Assembly: GCA_031431235.1 (NCBI GenBank) | Contig: JANPDA010000036.1 | Location: 1 to 15,313 of the forward strand | Origin: JANNSW01 sp031431235 | Lineage (GTDB): Bacteria > Pseudomonadota > Alphaproteobacteria > Rhizobiales > Hyphomicrobiaceae | Direction of reading: 5' to 3' | DNA: 15,313 bases | In this document: positions 6,802 to 13,294 of the stretch, piece after piece | Layout: the number at the start of each line of letters is the position of its first letter | How positions within the stretch are numbered: the first letter of the stretch is position 1 | The notes under the pieces: generated by a model | Database searches by the model: none | Seen by the model: the letters and a program-made list of their open reading frames with translations, nothing else | What the model was told of the DNA's origin: nothing | Position numbers and translations under genes: made by a program

Positions 6802-7458
6802 GTGAAGACCGAGCTGAGTTTCGAGATGCCGACGGGTGGTCTCCTCCGCCTGCAACCAGATCTGCTGGTCTTTGCAGCCTTTGCCAGCCGCGATCCCGCT
6901 GCGGGGGAGCATCATCGTGTCGAGCTGGCCGAGCGCGGCGTCCTCGTTCCAGAGCGAGCGCCCTGGTTTTACCCGGGGGTCACCGCGACGCTCAGCCAAG
7001 CCGAGCAGATCGCAACGCAAGGCCGGCGCCTGGTGCCGGAGGTCGAGTTCGCCGTCATCAGGGCCGGCACCCGCCGTTTCGTGACGGTCGGGTGCGATCT
7101 GTTCGACGAGGAGGTCGAGCGCACCGACATCGAGCGATCAAAGGCAGTGTGCGCCACGCCAATCGCGAGCAAAGTCTTGCCGCTCGACGGCCTCGCGGAC
7201 TGGGACGATTTCCGCATCTGGATGCGCTGCGATGGCAAGCTCCTGCAAGCGGGCAAGATGGGCGAGCTGATGGAGCCCAACCGTCTGCTCGAGCTCGGCC
7301 TGGCCGGATCCGACCCTGCTCGGCAGGCCCTGGTCTACTCGGGCACGCTGCCGTTCCTGGAGCCGATCGGTCGCGTGCCGACTGAGATCGAGATCGGTCT
7401 CCAGGGCGCCGAACCTGACCAGCTCATCACTCATCGCTTCCGGCTCGCCCCGCGATAG
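6802..7458 (+). CDS. DUF2848 family protein
   Basis: A 218-residue cytoplasmic protein that I assign to the DUF2848 family, related in fold to fumarylacetoacetate hydrolases; the reaction is not established. Matches from memory are EHHRVELAERGV (36-47), the PWFYPGVTATLSQAEQI stretch (54-70), VGCDLFDEEVE (96-106) followed by SKAVCATPIA (113-122), and VYSGTLPFLEPIG (178-190). The start is GTG at 6802, chosen because GGGAGG (6788-6793) stands 8 nt before it. It is divergent from the mutase operon across a 242-bp region that holds the candidate operator, so both may respond to the same regulator. The stop is followed after 125 bp by repeat copy 2. A role in the same catabolic route is suggested only by position. 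Confidence 0.75.
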   Translation: MKTELSFEMPTGGLLRLQPDLLVFAAFASRDPAAGEHHRVELAERGVLVPERAPWFYPGVTATLSQAEQIATQGRRLVPEVEFAVIRAGTRRFVTVGCDLFDEEVERTDIERSKAVCATPIASKVLPLDGLADWDDFRIWMRCDGKLLQAGKMGELMEPNRLLELGLAGSDPARQALVYSGTLPFLEPIGRVPTEIEIGLQGAEPDQLITHRFRLAPR

Positions 7459-7583
7459 GCCACCTGGGGCCGCCAGGCTCGCCGACCGCAGAGGCTCAGT
7501 CGGCGCGGCCTGATCCGAGATCCCGTGTCCGAGAGCCCCCACCAATGCACTGAGGCCAAGCGGTGGCAGTTGACTTTTACCTA

Positions 7584-7715
7584 CTAGTGTTCCGACTCAT
7601 TCATTCGGTATCCCAAATGAATGGCCAGCCCACTAGGCAACTCTCTACTTGTGTTCCGTCTTTCCATTCATTGATCCAGCTTCGCTGGAATCGAATGAAA
7701 GGGAGGGAACACTGG
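7584..7715. repeat. Dimeric hairpin repeat, copy 2 (most diverged)
   Basis: Second copy of the 132-bp element, in the same orientation as copies 1 and 3. Unit A spans 7584-7636, a 14-base spacer follows, and unit B ends at 7715. Differences from the other copies cluster in the spacer (GCAACTCTCTACTT), at the unit A loop (TCGGTATCCC, leaving one C-A mismatch) and at the right end, where GAATGAATGGGCC is GAATGAAAGGGAG and the terminal CTAG is CTGG. It therefore looks like the oldest or least constrained copy. It lies between the DUF2848 and cupin genes, in a 322-bp interval that otherwise holds no ORF, and ends 65 bp before the cupin start, so it may affect transcription there. Confidence 0.9.
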
Positions 7716-7780
7716 GGCGCCCAGGCTGGCGTTCTCGCAGGCATGCTGAATTGGATCTGATACAGCCAGGAGTGAACGCG

Positions 7781-8458
7781 ATGTCGAGCGATCTGGTGAA
7801 TTCCGACTTCTCGCAACGCGTGGCGATCGACACGGCCAGCTTGCCCTGGCTGCCATCGCCGCAGGCTGGCGTCGAGCGGCGCATGCTCGACCGGATCGGG
7901 GGCGAGGTCGCGCGGGCGACGTCGATCGTGCGCTATGCGCGTGAGAGCGCGTTTCCGGCCCACGAGCATGGGCTCGGCGAGGAATTCCTCGTCCTCGAAG
8001 GCGTCTTCTCGGACGAGCACGGCGATTATCGGAAAGGCACCTATGTGCGCAATCCGCCGGGCAGCCGTCACACCCCCCGCACTGATCCCGGTTGCGTGAT
8101 CCTGGTCAAGCTCCGCCAGATGCACGCCGGCGACAGCCAGCGGATCGTGATCGACACTGCTTCGGGGACTTGGCAGCCGGGCGAGGCGAGCGGGCACCGC
8201 CGGCAGAGGCTCTATTCGGCGGGCAGCGGCGGCGAGATCGTCACGTTGGAGCGGCTCGACCCGAACGCCCGGCTCGACGCCTACGAGTGCAGCGGCGGCG
8301 AGGAGCTGTTCGTGCTCGCCGGTGACCTCCACGACGAGCACGGGCACTATGGTGCGGGTACTTGGCTCCGCAGTCCACACGGCCACCGCCACAGCCTGAG
8401 CACGCGGGCAGGAGCGACCTACTGGTCGAAGCGGGGCCATCTGACCGGGAGCCAATGA
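7781..8458 (+). CDS. Tandem ChrR-type cupin protein
   Basis: A 225-residue protein made of two similar cupin domains of the ChrR C-terminal type. Domain 1 (about 15-112) has the metal motif PAHEHGLGEEFLVLEG with H61, H63, E67 or E68, and a later H97, enough for a metal site. Domain 2 (about 120-218) has lost the first His pair (LDAYECSGGEELFVLAG) but keeps Glu and adds a His-rich end (SPHGHRHS, H200/H202/H204). Each domain contains the same DEHG-Y--GT pattern, so it arose by duplication. The N-terminal zinc anti-sigma domain of true ChrR is absent and there is no sigma factor next door, so it is more likely a small enzyme or sensor than an anti-sigma factor. CAGGAG stands 8 nt before the ATG; the frame is open further upstream into the repeat, but without a ribosome site. 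Confidence 0.82.
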   Translation: MSSDLVNSDFSQRVAIDTASLPWLPSPQAGVERRMLDRIGGEVARATSIVRYARESAFPAHEHGLGEEFLVLEGVFSDEHGDYRKGTYVRNPPGSRHTPRTDPGCVILVKLRQMHAGDSQRIVIDTASGTWQPGEASGHRRQRLYSAGSGGEIVTLERLDPNARLDAYECSGGEELFVLAGDLHDEHGHYGAGTWLRSPHGHRHSLSTRAGATYWSKRGHLTGSQ

Positions 8459-8511
8459 GGCCACCGGCATGCGCGCGACCGGCACGACCTCGCGGGCCTG
8501 GCTCGCGCGCC

Positions 8512-8714
8512 GGCCGCTTCTTCGAGGAGTTCCGGCGTTGGGTCGCCCGCCTCCGCGAGCGAGGGTCTGCGCGCGGCGCGATCGTGCTGACCAAGCCCCT
8601 CACCGAGATGGAGCGCACTCGATCGAGCCCACCACGCGCGACGTGACGCAGCTGCTGGATGTGGCGAAGGCGTTGCGCGCCCAGATCGTGCCAGGGTGCG
8701 CACGCCGCTATTGA
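8512..8714 (+). pseudogene. Frameshifted coding remnant, unidentified
   Basis: Two plus-strand frames carry protein-like sequence with strong G/C at third positions that join across a frame change near 8617. The first part reads GRFFEEFRRWVARLRERG... KPLTEMERTR. The second reads SIEPTTRDVTQLLDVAKALR and stops at 8714. Read together they give one continuous helical segment of about 66 residues, as expected for the C-terminal end of a gene that has lost its 5' part. I do not recognise the family. It lies between the cupin gene and the convergent HPr gene, and its tail overlaps the hairpin at 8669-8706. Chance open frame in GC-rich DNA is possible. Confidence 0.35.
8669..8706 (-). terminator. 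Long hairpin after the HPr gene
   Basis: GGCGTTGCGCGCCC (8669-8682) faces GGGTGCGCACGCC (8694-8706): a 13-bp stem with one bulged T, one G-T pair and an 11-nt loop. On the minus strand it begins 8 bases after the HPr stop codon, so it is well placed to end the chvI-to-HPr transcripts. No U-run follows, as with the hairpin after the RidA gene. Confidence 0.55.
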
Positions 8715-9005
8715 TCAGCAGTCCTCGCCAAAGCCGCTCTCGACCAGCGCGACGAGGGCCTTCAGTGCCGCCTCCGCGTCGCGCCCGCCAGCCTCGATCT
8801 CGATCGTCGTACCGGGCCCCGCCGCCAGCATCATCAGCCCCATGATCGAGCCGCCGCCAACCGTCTCGCCACCGCGCGAGACCTGCACCTTCGCCACAAA
8901 GGCATTGGCACATTTGACGAACTTGGCGGATGCCCGCGCATGCAGCCCCTTCTTGTTGCGGATCGCCACGAAGGCTTTGAGAGGAGTTGGCGCGGGGTCG
9001 TTCAT
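8715..9005 (-). CDS. ptsH: HPr phosphocarrier protein
   Basis: A 96-residue HPr, the phosphocarrier between PTS enzyme I and EIIA. The active-site His is H22 in NKKGLHARASAKFV, and the regulatory Ser is S53 in GGSIMGLMML, the site phosphorylated by HprK encoded upstream in the same locus. Both sites are intact, so it can be controlled at both. In alphaproteobacteria lacking full sugar PTS, this HPr serves the regulatory nitrogen-type PTS together with EIIA(Man). GGGAG stands 11 nt before the ATG. It is separated from the EIIA gene by an unusual 195 bp, so it may be transcribed from its own promoter. It ends in CGEDC-like GFGEDC with a terminal Cys. Enzyme I is not in the window. Confidence 0.95.
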   Translation of the reverse strand: MNDPAPTPLKAFVAIRNKKGLHARASAKFVKCANAFVAKVQVSRGGETVGGGSIMGLMMLAAGPGTTIEIEAGGRDAEAALKALVALVESGFGEDC

Positions 9006-9095
9006 TGGGCTTCAGTCTCCCAGGTCCTGCGGGCCCTCGAGCATACATTCGTTGATTGCCGTTGCATCGCTGACATGCCTCCAGCATGATGAATG

Positions 9096-9124
9096 CCTGC
9101 TCGAGCGTCCTTGGATCGAGCAGG
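9096..9124 (+). terminator. 9-bp inverted repeat with T-rich tail in the EIIA-HPr gap
   Basis: CCTGCTCGA (9096-9104) faces TCGAGCAGG (9116-9124) with an 11-nt loop. On the plus strand it is followed at once by ATTTTC, giving the shape of a rho-independent terminator. No plus-strand gene reads toward it, so it may end an antisense or small RNA, or form a processing site in the minus-strand mRNA. A second perfect palindrome, TCGTCGCGCGACGA, lies about 9161-9174 in the same gap. Apart from these I see nothing in 9006-9200. Confidence 0.35.
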
Positions 9125-9200
9125 ATTTTCAACGAATCTCGTCGCGCCCCAACATCGTCGCGCGACGACGACAATTTCCGGAAAACCTATTTGGCAAACG

Positions 9201-9605
9201 TCAATGCTGGCCAGCCAGCACCTGGCTCGCCACGCTGATGTATTTGCGCCCGGCATCCTTGGCCTGATCGATCGCCTGCACCAGTGGGGATTCGCTGCGA
9301 ATGGTGGCGAGCTTGATCAGCATCGGCAGATTGACGCCGGCGATCACCTCGACCTTGGTATCCTCCATCACCGAGATGGCGAGATTGGAGGGCGTACCGC
9401 CGAACATGTCGGTCAGCACGATCACACCGCTGCCGCCATTGACGCGCGCGACGGCGTCGAGGATGTCCTGCCGTCGCTGCTCCATGTCGTCGTCGGGACC
9501 GATGCAAATCGCCTCGAGTCGCTGCTGCGGGCCGACCACATGCTCGACCGCCGCCTGAAACTCGCGGGCGAGACCGCCATGGGTTACGATGACGAGGCCG
9601 ATCAT
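9201..9605 (-). CDS. PTS EIIA, mannose family
   Basis: A 134-residue EIIA of the mannose family. The phosphorylated His is H9 in MIGLVIVTHGGLAREF, and the second signature is VLTDMFGGTPSNLA (about 64-77), whose Asp lies near the active His. It accepts phosphate from HPr. In alphaproteobacteria a lone EIIA(Man) without EIIB/EIIC partners is thought to be regulatory rather than a sugar transporter part, and none of those partners is here. The ATG at 9605 is preferred over a GTG at 9614 because GGAAG stands 8 nt before it and the protein then starts at the family's usual point. The 159 bp between hprK and this gene holds no ORF I believe; rapZ, often found at this spot, is absent. Confidence 0.93.
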   Translation of the reverse strand: MIGLVIVTHGGLAREFQAAVEHVVGPQQRLEAICIGPDDDMEQRRQDILDAVARVNGGSGVIVLTDMFGGTPSNLAISVMEDTKVEVIAGVNLPMLIKLATIRSESPLVQAIDQAKDAGRKYISVASQVLAGQH

Positions 9606-9764
9606 GGCATCCACTTCCGCCGCATTCCTGGCACTGCCGCCACCCGACGACCGGCATACGAATCGAATGCTTCCGCCGGACCATTGTGCGGCGCAGCAAG
9701 CACGCGCACCATATCCATTTCAGCGGTTTTCACCGTTAGCAAGCAGAATTGGGCGGGCGCGATG

Positions 9765-10232
9765 TCACGGCCTCGCTCCGCCAGCAAACCGGTCGAGCGC
9801 GAGCAGCAGCTTCAACGGGGCTGAAGCCTCGAACGGATCGAGGCGCAGGCAGGCGATGGCGACCCCGCAGATGGTGGCGGACGTGCCCCTCTCAGGCATC
9901 CGTTCGAGCGAGCCGGGCGCCACCAGATCGGCAACGAGGGCGAGTGGGGCTGCCTCGCGCCAGTCCAGCTCGACGATTCCGATCCCGCGGACCTCGATCC
10001 GTCCGGCGAGCGATTGCGGCGGTCGGGCGATCAGTTGGCCTGCCCGCAGCTCGAGCAGCACCTGGTCGTCGGCGACGAGCTCGATCTTGCGCCCGGCCGC
10101 AACCAGATAGGGCCCGCCGAGCACCAGGCGCAGGGCCAGATCCGATTTGCCGGCCCCTGGCTCACCGCGCAACAGCACGCCCAGACCGCCAATGGCGACC
10201 ACTGTGCCATGCACGCGCTCGTGCTCGGGCAT
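9765..10232 (-). CDS. hprK: HPr kinase/phosphorylase, short alphaproteobacterial form
   Basis: A 155-residue HprK consisting only of the catalytic domain, the usual form in alphaproteobacteria; Firmicute HprK has an extra N-terminal domain and is about 310 residues. Visible motifs are the P-loop GEPGAGKSD (23-31), the acidic LVADDQV (52-58) and the family signature IEVRGIGIVEL (79-89). It phosphorylates HPr on the regulatory Ser (S53 of the HPr encoded downstream). The ATG at 10232 has AGGAG 5 nt upstream and follows the chvG stop by 8 bp, so the two genes are surely cotranscribed. The frame is open further into chvG but without a better start. Confidence 0.94.
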   Translation of the reverse strand: MPEHERVHGTVVAIGGLGVLLRGEPGAGKSDLALRLVLGGPYLVAAGRKIELVADDQVLLELRAGQLIARPPQSLAGRIEVRGIGIVELDWREAAPLALVADLVAPGSLERMPERGTSATICGVAIACLRLDPFEASAPLKLLLALDRFAGGARP

Positions 10233-10240
10233 CCGGGCTC

Positions 10241-12157
10241 CTACACGCGACGCAGCAGCCTTGCCGGTCGCCCGGCATTCGACCACCGGCCGGCCTGCCG
10301 CGGCAGAATGATCGGATGGGTTGCCGGGAGCCGTACGGTGAAGCGCGAGCCGATCACCTGGGCGGCTGCCTTCCGCGCCGCCGTGCCGCCGCTGCCACAG
10401 GAGGCCTGCGCCAATGCCTCGAACCGGTTCTCGGCCCAGATCTCGCCGCGGTGAGCCATGACGATATCCTTGCAGATGCTGAGGCCCAGGCCTGAGTTCT
10501 TGCCAAAGGATTCGGCGCCGGGCCTGTCCGTATAGAACCGGGCGAAGATCCGCTCCAGATTGCCTTCCGGGATGCCCGGCCCCTCGTCCTCGATCTCGAC
10601 CACGATCAGGCTCTGCTCGCGGCGCCCGCGCACATGCACGGTGCCGTTGGCAGGGGAGAAGGACAGCGCATTGTCCAGCAGATTGTTGAACACTTGCCCG
10701 AGCTGCAAGTCATTGCCGTTGACCGTATAGGCGGTCGATCCGAGCGGCAGGGCGGCCAGATCGACCGACACCCGCTGACCGTTCTTGGCGTGAACGTCGT
10801 TGAAGACGCCAGCGACCGTCGTCAGCAGGTCGGCGAGATCGACCGGCTGCGCCTCGTTGAGCGTGAAGTCCCCATCGACCCGCGTCGCCTTGGAGATGTC
10901 GTCGATGAGGCGCGTCATTCGCTTGACATCGTGCTGGATCGTATCGGCGAGTTGCTGGCGATCGGCGTCGCTCTTGACGATCGCCAACGTTTCCGCGGCG
11001 CTTCTGACCGAGGTCAGCGGGTTCTTCAACTCGTGCGCCACATCGGCAGCAAAGCGCTCGCTCGCCTCGATCCGTTTGTAGAGAGCATCCGTCATGTCCG
11101 TCAGCGTGCGCGACAAGTGCCCGATCTCGTCGGTGCGCCGCGTGAAATCGGGCAATTCCTCGCGCCGCCGCAGATTGTGCTGCACCCGCTCGGCGGCCTC
11201 CGAAAGCTGCTTCAGCGGCCAGGCGATGGTTCGCGCCAGCAGGAACGAGGAGATCAGCATGGCGGCCAACGCAAAGCCCGCGATCCGGAGGATCGAGCGG
11301 CGCTCCCGCCAGATCAGTTGCTCGATCTCGCCGCCCTGGGTCGAGAGCAGCAGCACGCCGTGAACCCGCTCCAGGCCCTGCCGCTGGATCGGTACGGCGA
11401 CCGACACCATATGCCGCCCCTTGTCGTCGAGCAGCAGCAGAGGCTGGCGCTCACCCTTGAGGGCGTTGGCCACCTCCGGATAGGCCATCCCGTTGGCACG
11501 GCCGATGTCGCGATAGACCTCGAGCTTGGTCTGGTTGAGAAACCCGATGACGTGGGTCCAGAAACTCTGCAGCACCGGCTCGATGGCGTCTGCATTGGGT
11601 GTCAGTGGCTCGACCGTCACCTTGTTGGTGCCAAACAAATCGGTATCGAGGACGAGCGTACCATCAGAGGTGTAGACGCGTGCCCGCATTCCGGTCGGCT
11701 TGACCAGGCGCTTCAGCAAATAGGCTGCCTGCTCGGGACGGATTGCGAGCTGCAGGCTCGTGCGCGCGCTATCCTTGGCGGCCTCGCCCGCGATATCGTC
11801 GCCGATCTCGGCCATTGCACGATCGAAAAAAGACGACCGCTCTTCGTCCTCGCCAGTGGCCGTCTGGGCGATGGCAAGCGCGATGATGTCGCCCTGGACG
11901 ACCAGGCTGTCCTTTTTCGCGTCGATCAGCCAAGCCTGGGTTTTCGTGAAGAACAGGATGCCGACGACGACGATCGCGAGCCCCACCATGTTGAGCGCGA
12001 TGATCCGGCTCGTCAGGTTGGCGAAGCGCCCGTCCAGACTGAACCGGTCGAGCCTGACACCGATCCGGTGCAGCAGGCCTTTCAGTGGCTCGAGCACACT
12101 CGAGGCTCGCATGGCGAGGCTGGAGAGCCGCGCGGCGCTTTCGGTAATGATTGCCAT
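10241..12157 (-). CDS. chvG: Sensor histidine kinase ChvG
   Basis: A 638-residue inner-membrane sensor kinase. It has a cytoplasmic N-terminal stretch of about 50 residues, membrane segment 1 (53-70), a periplasmic stimulus-sensing domain (about 72-288), membrane segment 2 (290-309), HAMP (about 310-362), HisKA with H375 in AADVAHELKNPLTSVRS, and an ATPase domain with N496 in NNLLDNALSF, DEGPGIP (524-530) and GLGLSICKD (556-564). ChvG/ExoS kinases answer acid and envelope stress and act on ChvI, encoded 17 bp upstream. Unusual are about 20 extra residues (580-602, ALAQASCGSGG...) between the last ATPase strands and an Arg-rich tail after RLPATHP. GGGGAGGG directly precedes the ATG. hprK follows 8 bp after the stop. 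Confidence 0.95.
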   Translation of the reverse strand: MAIITESAARLSSLAMRASSVLEPLKGLLHRIGVRLDRFSLDGRFANLTSRIIALNMVGLAIVVVGILFFTKTQAWLIDAKKDSLVVQGDIIALAIAQTATGEDEERSSFFDRAMAEIGDDIAGEAAKDSARTSLQLAIRPEQAAYLLKRLVKPTGMRARVYTSDGTLVLDTDLFGTNKVTVEPLTPNADAIEPVLQSFWTHVIGFLNQTKLEVYRDIGRANGMAYPEVANALKGERQPLLLLDDKGRHMVSVAVPIQRQGLERVHGVLLLSTQGGEIEQLIWRERRSILRIAGFALAAMLISSFLLARTIAWPLKQLSEAAERVQHNLRRREELPDFTRRTDEIGHLSRTLTDMTDALYKRIEASERFAADVAHELKNPLTSVRSAAETLAIVKSDADRQQLADTIQHDVKRMTRLIDDISKATRVDGDFTLNEAQPVDLADLLTTVAGVFNDVHAKNGQRVSVDLAALPLGSTAYTVNGNDLQLGQVFNNLLDNALSFSPANGTVHVRGRREQSLIVVEIEDEGPGIPEGNLERIFARFYTDRPGAESFGKNSGLGLSICKDIVMAHRGEIWAENRFEALAQASCGSGGTAARKAAAQVIGSRFTVRLPATHPIILPRQAGRWSNAGRPARLLRRV

Positions 12158-12174
12158 TCCCCTCCCCTGGGAGG

Positions 12175-12882
12175 TTACGCTTCTTTGAAGCGGTAGCCGA
12201 CGCCATAAAGCGTCTCGATCACGTCGAAATCGTCGTCGACCTCCTTGAACTTCTTGCGCAAGCGCTTGATATGGCTGTCGATCGTCCGGTCATCGACATA
12301 GACTTGATCCTCGTAGGCCGCGTCCATCAGTGCGTCGCGGCTCTTGACCACGCCCGGGCGCTGCGCGAGCGCCTGCAGGATCAGAAACTCGGTCACCGTC
12401 AGCGTGACGTTCTTGCTGTCCCAGTGGCAGGTGTGGCGCTCCGGATCCATCTTCAGCATGCCGCGCTCCAGGATCGCGGCCTGAGGGCTGGGCGCCAGCG
12501 TGCCGTCCTTGATGCTCGAGCGGCGCAGGATCGCCTTCACCCGCTCGATCACGAGACGGAGCGAGAACGGTTTCGCGATGTAGTCGTCGGCACCCATCTT
12601 CAGCCCGAACAGCTCGTCGATCTCCTCGTCCTTGGAGGTGAGGAAGATCACCGGCATATCGCTCTTCATGCGGATCTTGCGCAACAGCTCCATGCCGTCC
12701 ATGCGCGGCATCTTGATATCGAAGATGCCGAGATCGGCGGGCTGCTCGGCCAACGCCTCCAGCGCGGCCACGCCGTCATTGTAGGTGCGGATGCGATAGC
12801 CCTCGGCCTCGAGAGCCTTGCTGAGCGAGGTGAGAATGTTGCGATCGTCGTCGACGAGAGCAATGTTGTAATTGGTGCGCAT
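12175..12882 (-). CDS. chvI: Response regulator ChvI
   Basis: A 235-residue OmpR-type response regulator. The receiver domain (1-120) has the acidic pocket DDD (11-13), phosphoacceptor D55 in GIFDIKMPRMDG, T82 and K104 in AKPFS. The winged-helix domain (about 135-233) ends in RTIDSHIKRLRKKF...YGVGYRFKEA, typical of DNA-binding OmpR effectors. Phosphorylated by ChvG, it controls envelope, exopolysaccharide, acid and metabolic genes in alphaproteobacteria. First gene of the minus-strand locus leading to hprK, EIIA and HPr. The ribosome site before the ATG is weak (GGGAC, 9 nt). Its upstream region is 412 bp, shared with the phosphate transporter. Confidence 0.96.
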   Translation of the reverse strand: MRTNYNIALVDDDRNILTSLSKALEAEGYRIRTYNDGVAALEALAEQPADLGIFDIKMPRMDGMELLRKIRMKSDMPVIFLTSKDEEIDELFGLKMGADDYIAKPFSLRLVIERVKAILRRSSIKDGTLAPSPQAAILERGMLKMDPERHTCHWDSKNVTLTVTEFLILQALAQRPGVVKSRDALMDAAYEDQVYVDDRTIDSHIKRLRKKFKEVDDDFDVIETLYGVGYRFKEA

Positions 12883-13183
12883 ATCGTCTGTCCCAGCCGT
12901 TTCTCAAGTCCCGCCCCAGCTCCCCGCCCCCGGATGGGGAGGGATCGACACCCATGACCGCAGCCCCGGCGCTGCGGGCTCGTGCCTAGCTGAATAGGCG
13001 AGCGTGGCGAAAATGTGTAGCACTTTCGCTCACCTGTGGGCAGAGGCCGGAGAGAGCCTGCCACCGAGGCCTGCCAACCTCGGCCGATGCATCGGCGAAT
13101 CAGAGTCGCGTCCGCGCCGCTCTGCCCCTTTTCCAGGTGTCCGCCCATGCCCGGCCTGTCGGCATTCGACCGCACCTCACCCG
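12883..13183. other. Long chvI upstream/leader region with GC-rich hairpins
   Basis: No credible gene lies in this part of the 412-bp interval. Inverted repeats are seen at 12920-12941 (CTCCCC/GGGGAG), 12958-12977 (CCGCAGC/GCTGCGG, 6-nt loop, perfect) and 13007-13029 (GCGAAA/TTTCGC). The first two would lie in the chvI leader if transcription starts upstream of them. I could not place a convincing -35/-10 pair for chvI. Confidence 0.4.
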
Positions 13184-13201
13184 CCGTCACATTACTGTCA
13201 T
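13184..13201 (+). promoter_or_regulatory. PhoB box upstream of the phosphate transporter
   Basis: CCGTCAC-ATTA-CTGTCAT is two 7-bp repeats separated by 4 bp, matching the Pho box plan CTGTCAT-N4-CTGTCAY with one clear mismatch (C for T at position 2). The second repeat would stand in place of the -35, with TGCTAT (13217-13222) as a reasonable -10, inside the small dyad GCATGG/CCATGC (13209-13228). It lies 93 bp before the Na+/phosphate cotransporter gene, the kind of gene PhoB induces in phosphate starvation. Confidence 0.75.
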
Positions 13202-13294
13202 GAACGGGGCATGGCATGCTATCCATGCAGCTTGGGAATCCAAGTCAGGGGAAGCTGAGCTGAACCCTAGACACAGCGAGGACGTAACCGGCTG

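Noticed and set aside
7459..7475. CCTGG/CCAGG stem as terminator of the DUF2848 gene
   Set aside because: Only a 5-bp stem, no T-run; too weak to call.
7649..7780. Cupin protein starting inside repeat copy 2
   Set aside because: The frame is open into the repeat, but the added residues are repeat translation, and CAGGAG stands before the ATG at 7781.
10634..12196. Plus-strand open frame of 520 codons opposite chvG
   Set aside because: Antisense of a clear histidine kinase; the composition is rich in Gln, Arg, Asp and His as expected for a shadow, with no family features.
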